A stretch of 34,259 nt of DNA from an uncultured Bacilli bacterium (GTDB lineage: Bacteria > Bacillota_I > Bacilli_A > RFN20 > CAG-826): positions 1-34,259 of the forward strand of contig CALVXI010000001.1 of assembly GCA_944368975.1 (NCBI GenBank), read 5' to 3'. Both the position numbers and the translations under genes were made by a program. The notes beneath the pieces are model-generated. The model did not search any database. It was not told where the DNA came from and saw only the letters and a program-made list of their open reading frames with translations. Numbering within the stretch: position 1 is the stretch's first letter; each line of letters opens with the position of its first letter. Below, piece after piece: positions 8,144-16,701 of this stretch.

Positions 8144-10743
8144 TGAAAACCAAATTTTTAAAAAAAGTGATTCCACTTTTACTTTTTTCATCTGTTTCTA
8201 CTTTAACTAGTTGCACTGATATAGTTAATAATGTAATTGATGGTTATGCTAGTGTTTTAATTAGTGCAAGTAATGGAAGTATTACTTTATTAAATGAAGG
8301 TATTGATTCAAATAAAATTGAAGTTGGTACTATAATTAATTTTAATGTTACTCCTTTTAAAGGTTATGAATTAGAAAAAGTTACTTTAAATGATGTTGAT
8401 ATCACTAATCAAAATAGTTTTGAAATAATGGAAGCAACAGTTTATGTTTTAGAAGCAACTTTTAAAAAGAGTAACGAAGAAGTTCCAATAGAATATGCTA
8501 GCGTTAAGATTAGTGAAAACATTACTAATGGCGAAATTACTATTAAGAATATAAACGATTTAAGTAAAATTAGTTTAAATAGTGAAGTTATAGTTGATGC
8601 TACTCCTAATGATGGTTATAAACTTAATACTTTGGATGTTAATGGAATAGATATTTTAGAAAGTAAATCTTTTATTGTAACTGAACCTATAGAATATATA
8701 ATTCATGCAAGTTTTATTAAAATTGAAGATGAAACTAAATATGGCGCAATTCGAATAAATCAAAATATAACTAATGGTCAAGTTAAATTTAAAGATTATA
8801 GTAATAATAGTTTGGTTCCTTTAGGAACTTTGGTGACTCTAGAAATTATTCCAAATGAAAATTATGAAGTAACAAGTTTAACAGTTAATGGCGAAAATAT
8901 TTTAAATTCAAAATCATTTAGTGTTAATGAAGAGAAGATTTATGAAGTTGATGCTATTTTTAGAAGTGCCTTACCTATTATTAAATACGGAACAATTAAA
9001 ATAAATGAGAATATAACTAATGGCGAAATTAGTTTTAAAGACCATTCTAATAATGAAGAAGTAGAATTAGGAACTGAAATTGAAGTTATTGTAAAAGCAG
9101 ATAGTGGCTATCAATTAGAAAAATTAACTGTTAATTCTTTAGATATAACTTCTAGTAAAAAGTTTATTGTAAATGAAGAAATAACTTATGAAGTTAATGC
9201 TACTTTTATTAAAGAAGGTAGTGAAGAAACTTCGAAAAATATTAATTTTGAATATATTGGTAATTATAATGATGGTGCTGGAGCTAATGTAAAAGTTAGT
9301 GACTTTAAAATGGATGAAGATTTAATTAGTTCAGTTTATTCTTCTTCCTTATTTGGAGGCAATGGACTTAGATTTAGTTCAGGAAGTAAAGATGGAGAAT
9401 TAACTATTAATTTAATAAAGAAAATTAAAATATCGAAAATTACAATTAATAGTACGAATTTTAATAATGATACTGGTGAATTAACAATCACTTTAAATAA
9501 TGAAAAAGTAACAAAGTCATTAACTAATGGTGAAAATACTTTTGAATTTAATAATATTGAAACTGACACAATTAATTTTAAAGGGAAAAATGGAGCTCGC
9601 TTTTATTTACATAATTTTATAATTTCAACAAGTGGTAAAGAAGAAGTAATCGATCCAATTGAAGCAACAACAAATCTTAAAATTAAAGGTAATGGCGAAG
9701 TAAAATTATCAAAAACAAGCGGATTTAGCGGGGATATTGTTCAAATTTATACTTTACCAGGTGAAAATAATTATGTTAGTGAAGTAAAAGCAAACGATGC
9801 AATTCTTCGTTCTATCTCTTTAAATACTTATGAATTTACTTTAGAACCATATGAAAATATTATCGAAGTTACCTTTAAAGATTATGGTGAACAAGTTGAT
9901 ACAAATTACGATTATCTTTATGGTAATAAAAATATTTTCCCATCTAGAGGAAACTATGGAGATTATGATAGTTATTATGAACCTGTTAGAGGCTTAAAAG
10001 GTGAAGCTCTTAAAGATGCTTTACATGATTTGATTGATGATCATAAAGAATATTCTTATGATTCTGTAGGAAATATTTTACTTGATACAGATGCTGACCC
10101 ATTTAATTCTAATAATATTATATTTACCTATGAAGGAAGTTTAGGTAATGGCAATGGTTATAATAAAGAACACACATGGGCTAAATCTCATGGAAATTTT
10201 GGGACAAGTAAAGGTGCTGGAAGTGATATTCATAATCTTAGACCATGTCACAATAACTTAAATTCTACGAGAAGTAATTTTGATTTTGGGGAAGTTGAAG
10301 CTCATAATTCCTCAACCTCAATTATTAGTAAATACGATTGGGCAAGAAAAACTATGGAAGGAGACTATATTGGTGATAATCAATATGGAGAAAGAGTATT
10401 TGAACCAAAGGATGAATTTAAAGGTGATGTTGCAAGAATTATCTTTTATATGGCTGTTAGATATGATGGTAATGGCGAAGTTGATTTAGAAGTTGAAGGT
10501 CATATTGATACAAATAGATACTATGATTTTACTAGTGGAACTAAAGGTTTACATGGTAATTTTGAAGATCTTTATAAATGGGCGACAACTAGTATTGATC
10601 CAGTAAGTGATTTTGAAGTTAGCCGTAATAATATCATAGACGAAAAATATCAGCATAACCGTAATCCATTTATCGATCATCCAGAATTTTTAATTATGAT
10701 TTATGATAAGACTTATAATGGACCAGGAGCTTTAAATGACTAA
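8143..10743 (+). CDS. secreted endonuclease I lipoprotein with InlB-like repeats
   Basis: An 866-residue surface protein. A signal peptide ends in the lipobox LTSC, with Cys24 as the likely lipid anchor. Four repeats of about 75 residues follow (roughly 35-108, 118-191, 200-273, 281-355), each with ITNGEI-like, GY-LE-LTVN and I-Y-V-ATF elements, resembling divergent InlB B-repeats. A fifth, weaker copy is at about 507-578, after a beta-rich segment. The C-terminal domain (about 605-866) matches endonuclease I (EndA/NucM): NKEHTWAKSHG with His677 as candidate general base, then SDIHNLRP and NSTRSNFDF of the beta-beta-alpha metal site. It likely degrades extracellular DNA or RNA next to the cell, feeding salvage through upp and the nucleoside transporter at 12292-17718. 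Confidence 0.92.
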   Translation: MKTKFLKKVIPLLLFSSVSTLTSCTDIVNNVIDGYASVLISASNGSITLLNEGIDSNKIEVGTIINFNVTPFKGYELEKVTLNDVDITNQNSFEIMEATVYVLEATFKKSNEEVPIEYASVKISENITNGEITIKNINDLSKISLNSEVIVDATPNDGYKLNTLDVNGIDILESKSFIVTEPIEYIIHASFIKIEDETKYGAIRINQNITNGQVKFKDYSNNSLVPLGTLVTLEIIPNENYEVTSLTVNGENILNSKSFSVNEEKIYEVDAIFRSALPIIKYGTIKINENITNGEISFKDHSNNEEVELGTEIEVIVKADSGYQLEKLTVNSLDITSSKKFIVNEEITYEVNATFIKEGSEETSKNINFEYIGNYNDGAGANVKVSDFKMDEDLISSVYSSSLFGGNGLRFSSGSKDGELTINLIKKIKISKITINSTNFNNDTGELTITLNNEKVTKSLTNGENTFEFNNIETDTINFKGKNGARFYLHNFIISTSGKEEVIDPIEATTNLKIKGNGEVKLSKTSGFSGDIVQIYTLPGENNYVSEVKANDAILRSISLNTYEFTLEPYENIIEVTFKDYGEQVDTNYDYLYGNKNIFPSRGNYGDYDSYYEPVRGLKGEALKDALHDLIDDHKEYSYDSVGNILLDTDADPFNSNNIIFTYEGSLGNGNGYNKEHTWAKSHGNFGTSKGAGSDIHNLRPCHNNLNSTRSNFDFGEVEAHNSSTSIISKYDWARKTMEGDYIGDNQYGERVFEPKDEFKGDVARIIFYMAVRYDGNGEVDLEVEGHIDTNRYYDFTSGTKGLHGNFEDLYKWATTSIDPVSDFEVSRNNIIDEKYQHNRNPFIDHPEFLIMIYDKTYNGPGALND

Positions 10744-11443
10744 ATTTAGTAAAAAATTTACTGTTACTAACAATTTATTAACTACTTATGATTATCTTAA
10801 ACCAAGTGCAATTTTAGATTTTGCTCAGGAAATAGCCGGCAATCATGCTGATGAACTTGGAGTTGGTTTTAATGAATTTATTAAAAATGATTTAATATGG
10901 ATTATTGTTCGTAATAAAGTTCAGATTTTAAAAACAGTTAAACAAATTAAAGAAACAAAGGTTGACTCTTTTATTACTAAGCCTCGTTTATTTGAATTAC
11001 CTCGAGATTATGTGTTTTATCATAATGATGAAGAGATTATTCATGCTAGATCAATTTGGGTAATTTATAATCTTAAAGAAAAAAGAGTAGTAGTTCCTAC
11101 TGATTATAAAGTTTTATTTACTGAAGACGAAGGTTTATTTTCACGTATTAAAAAACTTCCAATTATTCAAAAAGATAATCTTCATTATGAAAAGGATTTC
11201 GTTGTTCCTTATTCATATTTAGACCATAATGGCCATATGAATAATACGCATTATCTTGATTTATTTTTAGATATTTTTAAACCTGAAGATAATGAAATTA
11301 TTAAAGAATTTCAGGTTGAATACATATCTCAATGTTATTTAGGAGATACCCTATCCTTATATAGTTATGTTAATGAAAATAAAAAATATTTATATGGCTA
11401 TTGTAAGGATGAACTTAAGTTTTATTTAGAAGTTATTTTTTAA
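10736..11443 (+). CDS. acyl-ACP thioesterase
   Basis: A 235-residue double hot-dog thioesterase of the plant FatA/FatB and bacterial acyl-ACP thioesterase family (PF01643). The N-terminal hot dog includes LDFAQEIAGNHADELG and WIIVRNKVQI; the second carries the conserved SYLDHNGHMNNTHYLD. It would release free fatty acid from acyl-ACP. The gene overlaps the nuclease gene by 8 nt and is the last of the upp operon. Free fatty acid so made could be re-activated by FakAB or the ligase at 20247, though these genes are in a different operon. Confidence 0.9.
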   Translation: MTKFSKKFTVTNNLLTTYDYLKPSAILDFAQEIAGNHADELGVGFNEFIKNDLIWIIVRNKVQILKTVKQIKETKVDSFITKPRLFELPRDYVFYHNDEEIIHARSIWVIYNLKEKRVVVPTDYKVLFTEDEGLFSRIKKLPIIQKDNLHYEKDFVVPYSYLDHNGHMNNTHYLDLFLDIFKPEDNEIIKEFQVEYISQCYLGDTLSLYSYVNENKKYLYGYCKDELKFYLEVIF

Positions 11444-11472
11444 AATACCTTAGATTTGTAGGCTTTTTAAAT

Positions 11473-11499
11473 AAAAAGGAGGAAAAATTCCTCCTTTTT
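11473..11499. terminator. bidirectional terminator between convergent genes
   Basis: AAAAAGGAGGAA (11473-11484) pairs perfectly with TTCCTCCTTTTT (11488-11499) around a 3-nt loop. T-runs on both strands suit termination of the upp operon from the left and the superoxide reductase gene from the right. Confidence 0.9.
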
Positions 11500-11523
11500 G
11501 ATATTGAATTTAATTAAGTATTA

Positions 11524-11904
11524 TTATAACTCTTTAACCCATAAACCATGGAGATTACAGAATTCATAAACTCTTAATGGTTTAGCATTTGTTATATCAA
11601 AAGTAACAACAGGTGTTTCACCAGGATGTAAATCAATACGTCTAGTTTCTTTATCTGTTTCTAAAATAATAAATTCAATATAATGAGCATCTAACATTGG
11701 ATGAAGGGCGCTTCCTACACTAACTTTTAAAGTATTTCCTTCAATTTCAACAACAGGAACATGTTTTTCCGTTGCAGCATCTGTAGTATTAGCTTTTAAT
11801 TCAGTCATAGGTTTTCCACAACAAATAGTTGCACAACCACCTTCACAACCACCGATAAATTCGACGACCTTTCCACAAGTCTCACAATGTAATAATTTGG
11901 CCAT
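11524..11904 (-). CDS. dfx: desulfoferrodoxin-type superoxide reductase
   Basis: A 126-residue two-iron superoxide reductase. Center I ligands are C7, C10, C28 and C29 (CETC ... CC). Center II, the catalytic Fe site, has H48 (EKHVP), H68 (SALHPM), H74 (DAHYIEF), C116 and H119 (FCNLHG); K47 of EKHVP is the usual substrate-guiding lysine. It reduces superoxide to hydrogen peroxide without releasing oxygen, typical of anaerobes. The ribosome binding site AAGGAGG lies 8 nt before the ATG, and a TATAAT box is at 11925-11930 on the minus strand. Its upstream region has three TTTAT motifs spaced 7 nt apart. The gene is monocistronic and convergent with the upp operon. Confidence 0.97.
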   Translation of the reverse strand: MAKLLHCETCGKVVEFIGGCEGGCATICCGKPMTELKANTTDAATEKHVPVVEIEGNTLKVSVGSALHPMLDAHYIEFIILETDKETRRIDLHPGETPVVTFDITNAKPLRVYEFCNLHGLWVKEL

Positions 11905-12157
11905 ATTTTTGCCTCCTTTTCTATATTATAAACGATAAACAATAAATTGATATTCATTTGCTTAAATAGATTTAGTATTTTTTAATTGACGAAAATATTA
12001 TGAAAGCACTTACATATAAATTTACAATTTAAGAAAATGACGATTAAATCATTATCTTTTAAAGAAAATTAATTTATATAAACATTTTATAAAAATTCTA
12101 ACTTTATTTTTTTAAAAAATTATTATTTAATTATAGATGTAAATCTAAGAGATTTAT
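11905..12157. other. divergent intergenic region
   Basis: This stretch separates the superoxide reductase gene (minus) from the riboswitch leader (plus). It holds the minus-strand ribosome binding site and TATAAT box, and presumably the transporter promoter near 12109-12137, where only a weak TATAGA box is visible. No gene is seen. Confidence 0.5.
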
Positions 12158-12218
12158 GTGTATATGTGAGAAGAAATGGTTCTCATGTTTCTACCCCTAG
12201 CCTATCTAGGGACTACAC
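12158..12218 (+). ncRNA. guanine-class purine riboswitch aptamer
   Basis: All parts of the purine aptamer can be placed. P1 is GTGTA/TACAC (12158-12162, 12214-12218). P2 is GAGAA/TTCTC with L2 GAAATGG. J2/3 is ATGTTTCTAC (12185-12194), P3 is CCCTAG/CTAGGG, L3 is CCTAT, and J3/1 is AC. The GG of L2 and CC of L3 can kiss as in the known fold. The base equivalent to position 74 is C (12213) and position 51 is U (12192), which predicts guanine or hypoxanthine rather than adenine or 2'-deoxyguanosine. L3 is 5 nt instead of 7. It precedes a nucleoside transporter operon, a known target of this class. Confidence 0.9.
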
Positions 12219-12291
12219 TTAATACTTTAGTTGTAAGTGAGGCATAATACTCATAGATTTATCTAAGAATTATTTTCTCTAGGAGGATAAA
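12219..12291 (+). promoter_or_regulatory. riboswitch expression platform
   Basis: CACTTA (12216-12221), which includes the P1 3' strand, can pair with TAAGTG (12234-12239), so this hairpin and P1 exclude each other. TGAG (12238-12241) can instead pair with CTCA (12250-12253). TAGATTTA (12254-12261) is complementary to TAAATCTA upstream of the aptamer (12140-12147). No T-run follows, so control is probably at the level of translation initiation; the ribosome binding site is AGGAGG (12281-12286). Confidence 0.55.
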
Positions 12292-13626
12292 ATGATGAGA
12301 AAAAACAAATTAGGACTTCTTTCATTAAGTCTTTTTGCTGTAAGTGCTTTACTTACTTCATGTGGTCCAAATACACATGTTAGTGATTGGACAAAAGTTG
12401 AATTTACCGAATTACCTGAAACTGTTATCGGAACAAATTTAGAAATCACTGCAGGTAAACTTGCTAAATATACTGAAGACAATCCATTAAAGATTGCTTT
12501 AGTTACTGATAGTGGTACATTAAATGATCATTCTTTCAATGAAGCTTCTTGGAAAGGTGTTAATGAATTTGCTGTTAATAATGGTGGCGGAAAAATTGGT
12601 TCAGATAATATGGTTTCTACTGGTAAAATTCATACTCACTACTATCAACCAGCAGACAAAAATTATGACACTAATGGAAGATTAGCTGCAATGAGAACAG
12701 CTGTAACTGAGTTTCATGCTGATGTTATTGTTTTACCTGGATATTTATTCCAAGGTGCTATTAAAATGGCAATTGCAGATACAAATACATTTGGTGATGT
12801 ACATTTATTAGCTTTAGATTGTGTTCAAGAAGATGATAAATACCAACGATATGATTATACAGACAATGTCACATCAGTTATTTATAGAGAAGAACAAGCT
12901 GGCTGGTTAGCTGGTTATGCTGCTGTTCAAGATGGCTATAGAAATCTTGGATTTGTTGGTGGTATGCCTGTTCCAGCTGTTATTAGATATGGTTCAGGTT
13001 ATGTTCAAGGTGCTGCTTATGCTGCTCAAGAATTAGGCTTAGAGAAACCGGTTAATGTTCAATATTATTATGCAGGTGAATTTGCTGCTACCACAGAAGC
13101 AACTCAATTTGCTACTAGTTGGTATCAAAATAAAACTGCTGAAATTATCTTTGCTTGTGGTGGCGCTGTCTATCAATCTGTAGTTCAAGCTTCAGTTGCT
13201 AATAATAATGCTCCATGGATTGGAGTTGATGTTAATCAACATGCTGATACTAGTTTAGGAGCTGAAACATTAGGTGCTTTAAAAACTTCTGCAATGAAAA
13301 ACTTACAACAATCAGTCGAAGTTTTATTAACATCTTGGGTTAATAATGATGGAACTTGGGAAGAAAATTTAGCTGCTAAAGTTAATACTGTTGGTGTTCA
13401 ATCTGGCATGTGTAAATTACCAACTCCAGAAAAAGATGGTGATCCAGATTGTTGGGGATTTGAAAACTTCACTATTGAAGAATATAATGCAATCTATGCT
13501 AAATTAGAAAGTGGAGAAATTAAAGTTAATTCTAATTCTATTAATGATAATGATGAAGGAACTGGCTTAGCTCAAAATAATTTTGGTGTTAATCCAGAAT
13601 ATGCAATTGTTAATTACATCGGGTAA
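12292..13626 (+). CDS. nupN: BMP-family nucleoside-binding lipoprotein
   Basis: A 444-residue substrate-binding lipoprotein of the BMP/PnrA family. The signal peptide ends in LTSC (Cys24). The mature part has the family signature LVTDSGTLNDHSFNEASWKG, then VIVLPGYLF, LGFVGGMPVPAV and WIGVDVNQ. PnrA and B. subtilis NupN bind purine nucleosides, and the guanine-class riboswitch upstream supports a purine nucleoside ligand here. Two ATG codons are adjacent; the second (12295) is 8 nt from AGGAGG and equally possible. It is longer than many relatives because of a C-terminal segment after about residue 370. A terminator separates it from the ATPase gene. Confidence 0.93.
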   Translation: MMRKNKLGLLSLSLFAVSALLTSCGPNTHVSDWTKVEFTELPETVIGTNLEITAGKLAKYTEDNPLKIALVTDSGTLNDHSFNEASWKGVNEFAVNNGGGKIGSDNMVSTGKIHTHYYQPADKNYDTNGRLAAMRTAVTEFHADVIVLPGYLFQGAIKMAIADTNTFGDVHLLALDCVQEDDKYQRYDYTDNVTSVIYREEQAGWLAGYAAVQDGYRNLGFVGGMPVPAVIRYGSGYVQGAAYAAQELGLEKPVNVQYYYAGEFAATTEATQFATSWYQNKTAEIIFACGGAVYQSVVQASVANNNAPWIGVDVNQHADTSLGAETLGALKTSAMKNLQQSVEVLLTSWVNNDGTWEENLAAKVNTVGVQSGMCKLPTPEKDGDPDCWGFENFTIEEYNAIYAKLESGEIKVNSNSINDNDEGTGLAQNNFGVNPEYAIVNYIG

Positions 13627-13641
13627 TTAAAATTAAAATTC

Positions 13642-13669
13642 AAGGCTACGAGATTTCGTAGCCTTTTTT
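13642..13669 (+). terminator. internal terminator between binding protein and ATPase genes
   Basis: AAGGCTACGA (13642-13651) and TCGTAGCCTT (13656-13665) form a perfect 10-bp stem with loop GATT and a T-run. Partial readthrough would give more binding lipoprotein than membrane complex, a common arrangement in ABC importer operons. Confidence 0.9.
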
Positions 13670-13686
13670 GTAAAGGAAGTACAAAT

Positions 13687-15528
13687 ATGGAAGAATACGT
13701 TATTGAACTATCTCATATTAGTAAATCATTCCCTGGCATTAAAGCTAATGATGATATCTCAATAAATTTAAAAAAAGGTGAGATACATGCTTTACTTGGC
13801 GAAAATGGAGCTGGTAAATCAACTTTAATGTCTATTTTATTTGGTCTATATGAACCTGATAGTGGAAAGATTTTACTTAATGGAAAAGAAGTAAAAATTA
13901 AAAACCCAAATGATGCTACAAAATATGGGATTGGAATGGTCCATCAACATTTTAAATTAGTAGAATGTTATAGTGCCTTACAGAATATTATTTTAGGTTT
14001 TGAACCTACAAAATTTGGCTTTTTAAGACCTAAAATAGTAAGAAAATCTTTAGAAGATCTTTGTACTAAATATCATTTTGACATTGATTTAGATGAAAAA
14101 ATTGAGAATATGACAGTTGGTGCTCAACAAAAAGTTGAGATTTTAAAAATGTTATATCGAAAAAATGATATATTAATTTTTGATGAACCTACTGCTGTTT
14201 TAACACCTCAAGAAATTGATAATTTGCTTCAATCTATGAGAGATTTAGCTAAAGAAGGTAAATCAATTTTATTCATTAGTCATAAATTGAATGAAATTTT
14301 AAGCGTAAGTGATAGAGTAAGTGTCTTACAAAGAGGTAAATGTCTTGGAACATTTAATACTAAAGACACAGATGCCAAAATGTTATCAAATTTAATGGTT
14401 GGTCGTGATGTTGAATTAACTATTCAAAAAGAAGAACCAAAAAATGGTAAAGAAATTTTATTAGTTAAAAATTTATCTGTATTCAATAATGAAAAGAAGA
14501 AAGAAACTGTTCATAATGTTTCGTTTAATGTCCGTGAGGGAGAAATAGTTTGTATTGCTGGTATTGAAGGTAATGGACAAAATGATTTAATTTATGCTTT
14601 AACAGGCTTAGAAAAAGTTAAAAATGGGGAAATCATTCTTAGAAATGCTAACTGTAAAGATTATATTAATAAGTTACAAACTGAATATAAAGAAAATTGG
14701 TATACTAAAGTTAAGCATAATATAAATACATTTATAACTTACATAGGGTATCGTTTATGTGGATTTTTTAATTATATAGGTTTTGAAATTCAAAATTGTT
14801 ATCAATATATTAAAAATAGTGTAATTAACTTATTTAAAAAAGAAAATAAAATTGAAGTTGTGTGGAATCAATGGACAAAGCTTCCTAAATTTAATGAAGT
14901 TAAAAATCAACCTCTTATTGGCGATATTCATTTAGAACAATTGACAATAAGACAAAGAAATATTCGTGGTATTTCTCATATTCCAGAAGACCGTCATAAA
15001 CATGGTTTAGTTTTGGATTTCAATCTTCGTGATAACCTTGTTTTAAATAAATATTTTGAAAAAAAGTTCCAATTTGCAGGGTTTATTAAAAATAAAGATA
15101 GAGAAAGTTATGCTAGAGAGCTTATTGAAAAGTACGATATTAGAAGTGGAAAGCACGAAAAAAGTATTGTTAGAAGTATGAGTGGTGGTAATCAACAAAA
15201 AGCTATTATCGCACGTGAACTTGATAAAAACGCTCCTTTATTAATAGCTGTTCAACCAACTAGAGGACTTGATGTTGGAGCAATCGAAGCTATACATCAC
15301 CATATTTTAGATAGTAGAGATAAAGGTAATGGTGTATTACTTGTAAGCCTCGAATTAGAGGAAGTTATGAATTTAGCAGATCGAATTTTAGTTATGTATA
15401 ATGGCGATATTGTTGGACAATTTGATCCTAAAAAAGTAACAACTAATGAGCTTGGGCTTTATATGAGTGGTGCTAAACGTCAAGACGTTAACGCAATCTT
15501 AAAAGAAGGAGAAAAAGTCGATGAATAA
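13687..15528 (+). CDS. nupO: nucleoside ABC transporter ATP-binding protein with an insertion
   Basis: A 613-residue fused double ATPase that drives the nucleoside importer from the cytoplasmic face. Domain 1 has Walker A GENGAGKST (38-46), Q-loop Q87, signature MTVGAQQK (142-149), Walker B ILIFDEP (162-168) and H199. Domain 2 has the degenerate Walker A GIEGNGQND (292-300) normal for this family, signature MSGGNQQK (498-505) and Walker B-like LLIAVQPTRGLDVG (518-531). Relatives are about 510 residues; the excess is an insertion at roughly 322-418, between the domain 2 Walker A and GISHIPEDR. The insertion has aromatic, amphipathic helices followed by a lysine-rich stretch. It overlaps the permease gene by 8 nt. 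Confidence 0.94.
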   Translation: MEEYVIELSHISKSFPGIKANDDISINLKKGEIHALLGENGAGKSTLMSILFGLYEPDSGKILLNGKEVKIKNPNDATKYGIGMVHQHFKLVECYSALQNIILGFEPTKFGFLRPKIVRKSLEDLCTKYHFDIDLDEKIENMTVGAQQKVEILKMLYRKNDILIFDEPTAVLTPQEIDNLLQSMRDLAKEGKSILFISHKLNEILSVSDRVSVLQRGKCLGTFNTKDTDAKMLSNLMVGRDVELTIQKEEPKNGKEILLVKNLSVFNNEKKKETVHNVSFNVREGEIVCIAGIEGNGQNDLIYALTGLEKVKNGEIILRNANCKDYINKLQTEYKENWYTKVKHNINTFITYIGYRLCGFFNYIGFEIQNCYQYIKNSVINLFKKENKIEVVWNQWTKLPKFNEVKNQPLIGDIHLEQLTIRQRNIRGISHIPEDRHKHGLVLDFNLRDNLVLNKYFEKKFQFAGFIKNKDRESYARELIEKYDIRSGKHEKSIVRSMSGGNQQKAIIARELDKNAPLLIAVQPTRGLDVGAIEAIHHHILDSRDKGNGVLLVSLELEEVMNLADRILVMYNGDIVGQFDPKKVTTNELGLYMSGAKRQDVNAILKEGEKVDE

Positions 15529-16699
15529 TTTTTTAAATAAATGTAAAGATTTTTTTAGACCTGTTGCTATTACTTCACATTCAATTTTAAAAAGAGAAGG
15601 AAGTAAAAATTTAATAAGTGCTGCTATATCAATTTTACTAGGCTTATTTTTAGGCTTTATCGTTATGCTTTTGGTCGAACCTAGTGGAGCTTTTAAAGGT
15701 TTAGGAGCATTAATTTCAACAGGCTTTAGTAATGCACAAAACTTTAATAGGGTAGTCTATAAAGCAATTCCGATGATTTTTTCAGGGTTATCAATTGCTT
15801 TTGCTTTTAGGTTGAATTTATTTAATATTGGTATCACTGGACAAGTTACTTTAGGTGCTTTTTGTTCAATTATAGTTGGTTTAAGTGGTGCAAATTGGTT
15901 TATTTGTTTACTTGTTGGAATGCTTTCAGGAGCTGCCGCTGGATTAATTTGTGGATTTTTAAAGGCAAAGTTTGGTGTTAATGAAGTTCTTAGTGGCATC
16001 ATGCTTAACTGGGTTATTTATTATTTTATAGGTTTATGTGGTAGAATTTGGCTTCCAAATAGTTTTAAAGATCGTATTGAGACATCTAACTTATTAGTTA
16101 TGCCTGATAATGGAAGGATGCCTTCTTTAGGTATACCAAATATGGGAGACATTAGTGTCGGATTAATTATTGCTATTATTGTTGTTGCTGTTATTTTTAT
16201 TGTCTTAAATTATACAAATTTTGGTTTTGAACTTAAGATGTCTGGAAGAAATAAAGATGCTGCTAAATATAGTGGTGTGAGTCAAACAAAATCAATCATA
16301 TTAGCATTATTAATTTCTGGTGCTTTAGCTGGTATATGTGGATATATGCTTTATAGTGATCCAATTGCTCCAAGTAAGTTTTTATGGGATTCTGGATCTA
16401 ATACTTTATTAAGTGATGGCTTTAATGGTATATCGGTTAGTTTAATTGCTCAAAATAGTCCAATAGGATGTATTTTTTCTTCAATTGTTTTAACAGTTAT
16501 TGATAGTGCCCAAAACACTTTATCTACAATTTCTGGTTCATATAATGTTCATTATACTGAATTAATTAAGTCAGTAGTTATTTATTTAGCTGCTTTAAGT
16601 TCATTTATTGGAATCTTATATCGCCGATTAAATGAAAAAATTGATGCTATTCCTTATTTTAGTAGGGATGAAAAAAATATTAATAGTAAAGGAGCTTAG
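15521..16699 (+). CDS. nupP: nucleoside ABC transporter permease 1
   Basis: A 392-residue inner-membrane permease of the BMP-type branch (BPD_transp_2 fold, as in RbsC and YufP/NupP), with about nine hydrophobic helices. AFAFRLNLFNIGITGQVTLG, LKAKFGVNEVLSGIMLNW and FELKMSGRNKDAAKYSGV are characteristic; the last is the cytoplasmic coupling loop to the ATPase. The basic N-terminal 45 residues precede the first helix. It forms the pore together with the second permease 2 nt downstream. Confidence 0.94.
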   Translation: MNNFLNKCKDFFRPVAITSHSILKREGSKNLISAAISILLGLFLGFIVMLLVEPSGAFKGLGALISTGFSNAQNFNRVVYKAIPMIFSGLSIAFAFRLNLFNIGITGQVTLGAFCSIIVGLSGANWFICLLVGMLSGAAAGLICGFLKAKFGVNEVLSGIMLNWVIYYFIGLCGRIWLPNSFKDRIETSNLLVMPDNGRMPSLGIPNMGDISVGLIIAIIVVAVIFIVLNYTNFGFELKMSGRNKDAAKYSGVSQTKSIILALLISGALAGICGYMLYSDPIAPSKFLWDSGSNTLLSDGFNGISVSLIAQNSPIGCIFSSIVLTVIDSAQNTLSTISGSYNVHYTELIKSVVIYLAALSSFIGILYRRLNEKIDAIPYFSRDEKNINSKGA

Positions 16700-16701
16700 T
16701 T

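Noticed and set aside
9336..9569. Antisense and overlapping frames such as 2385-2651, 9336-9569, 10280-10489, 12279-12482, 15757-16002, 20936-21142 and 29457-29663
   Set aside because: All lie within well-supported genes, have no family features and mirror the AT-rich codon use of the true frame.
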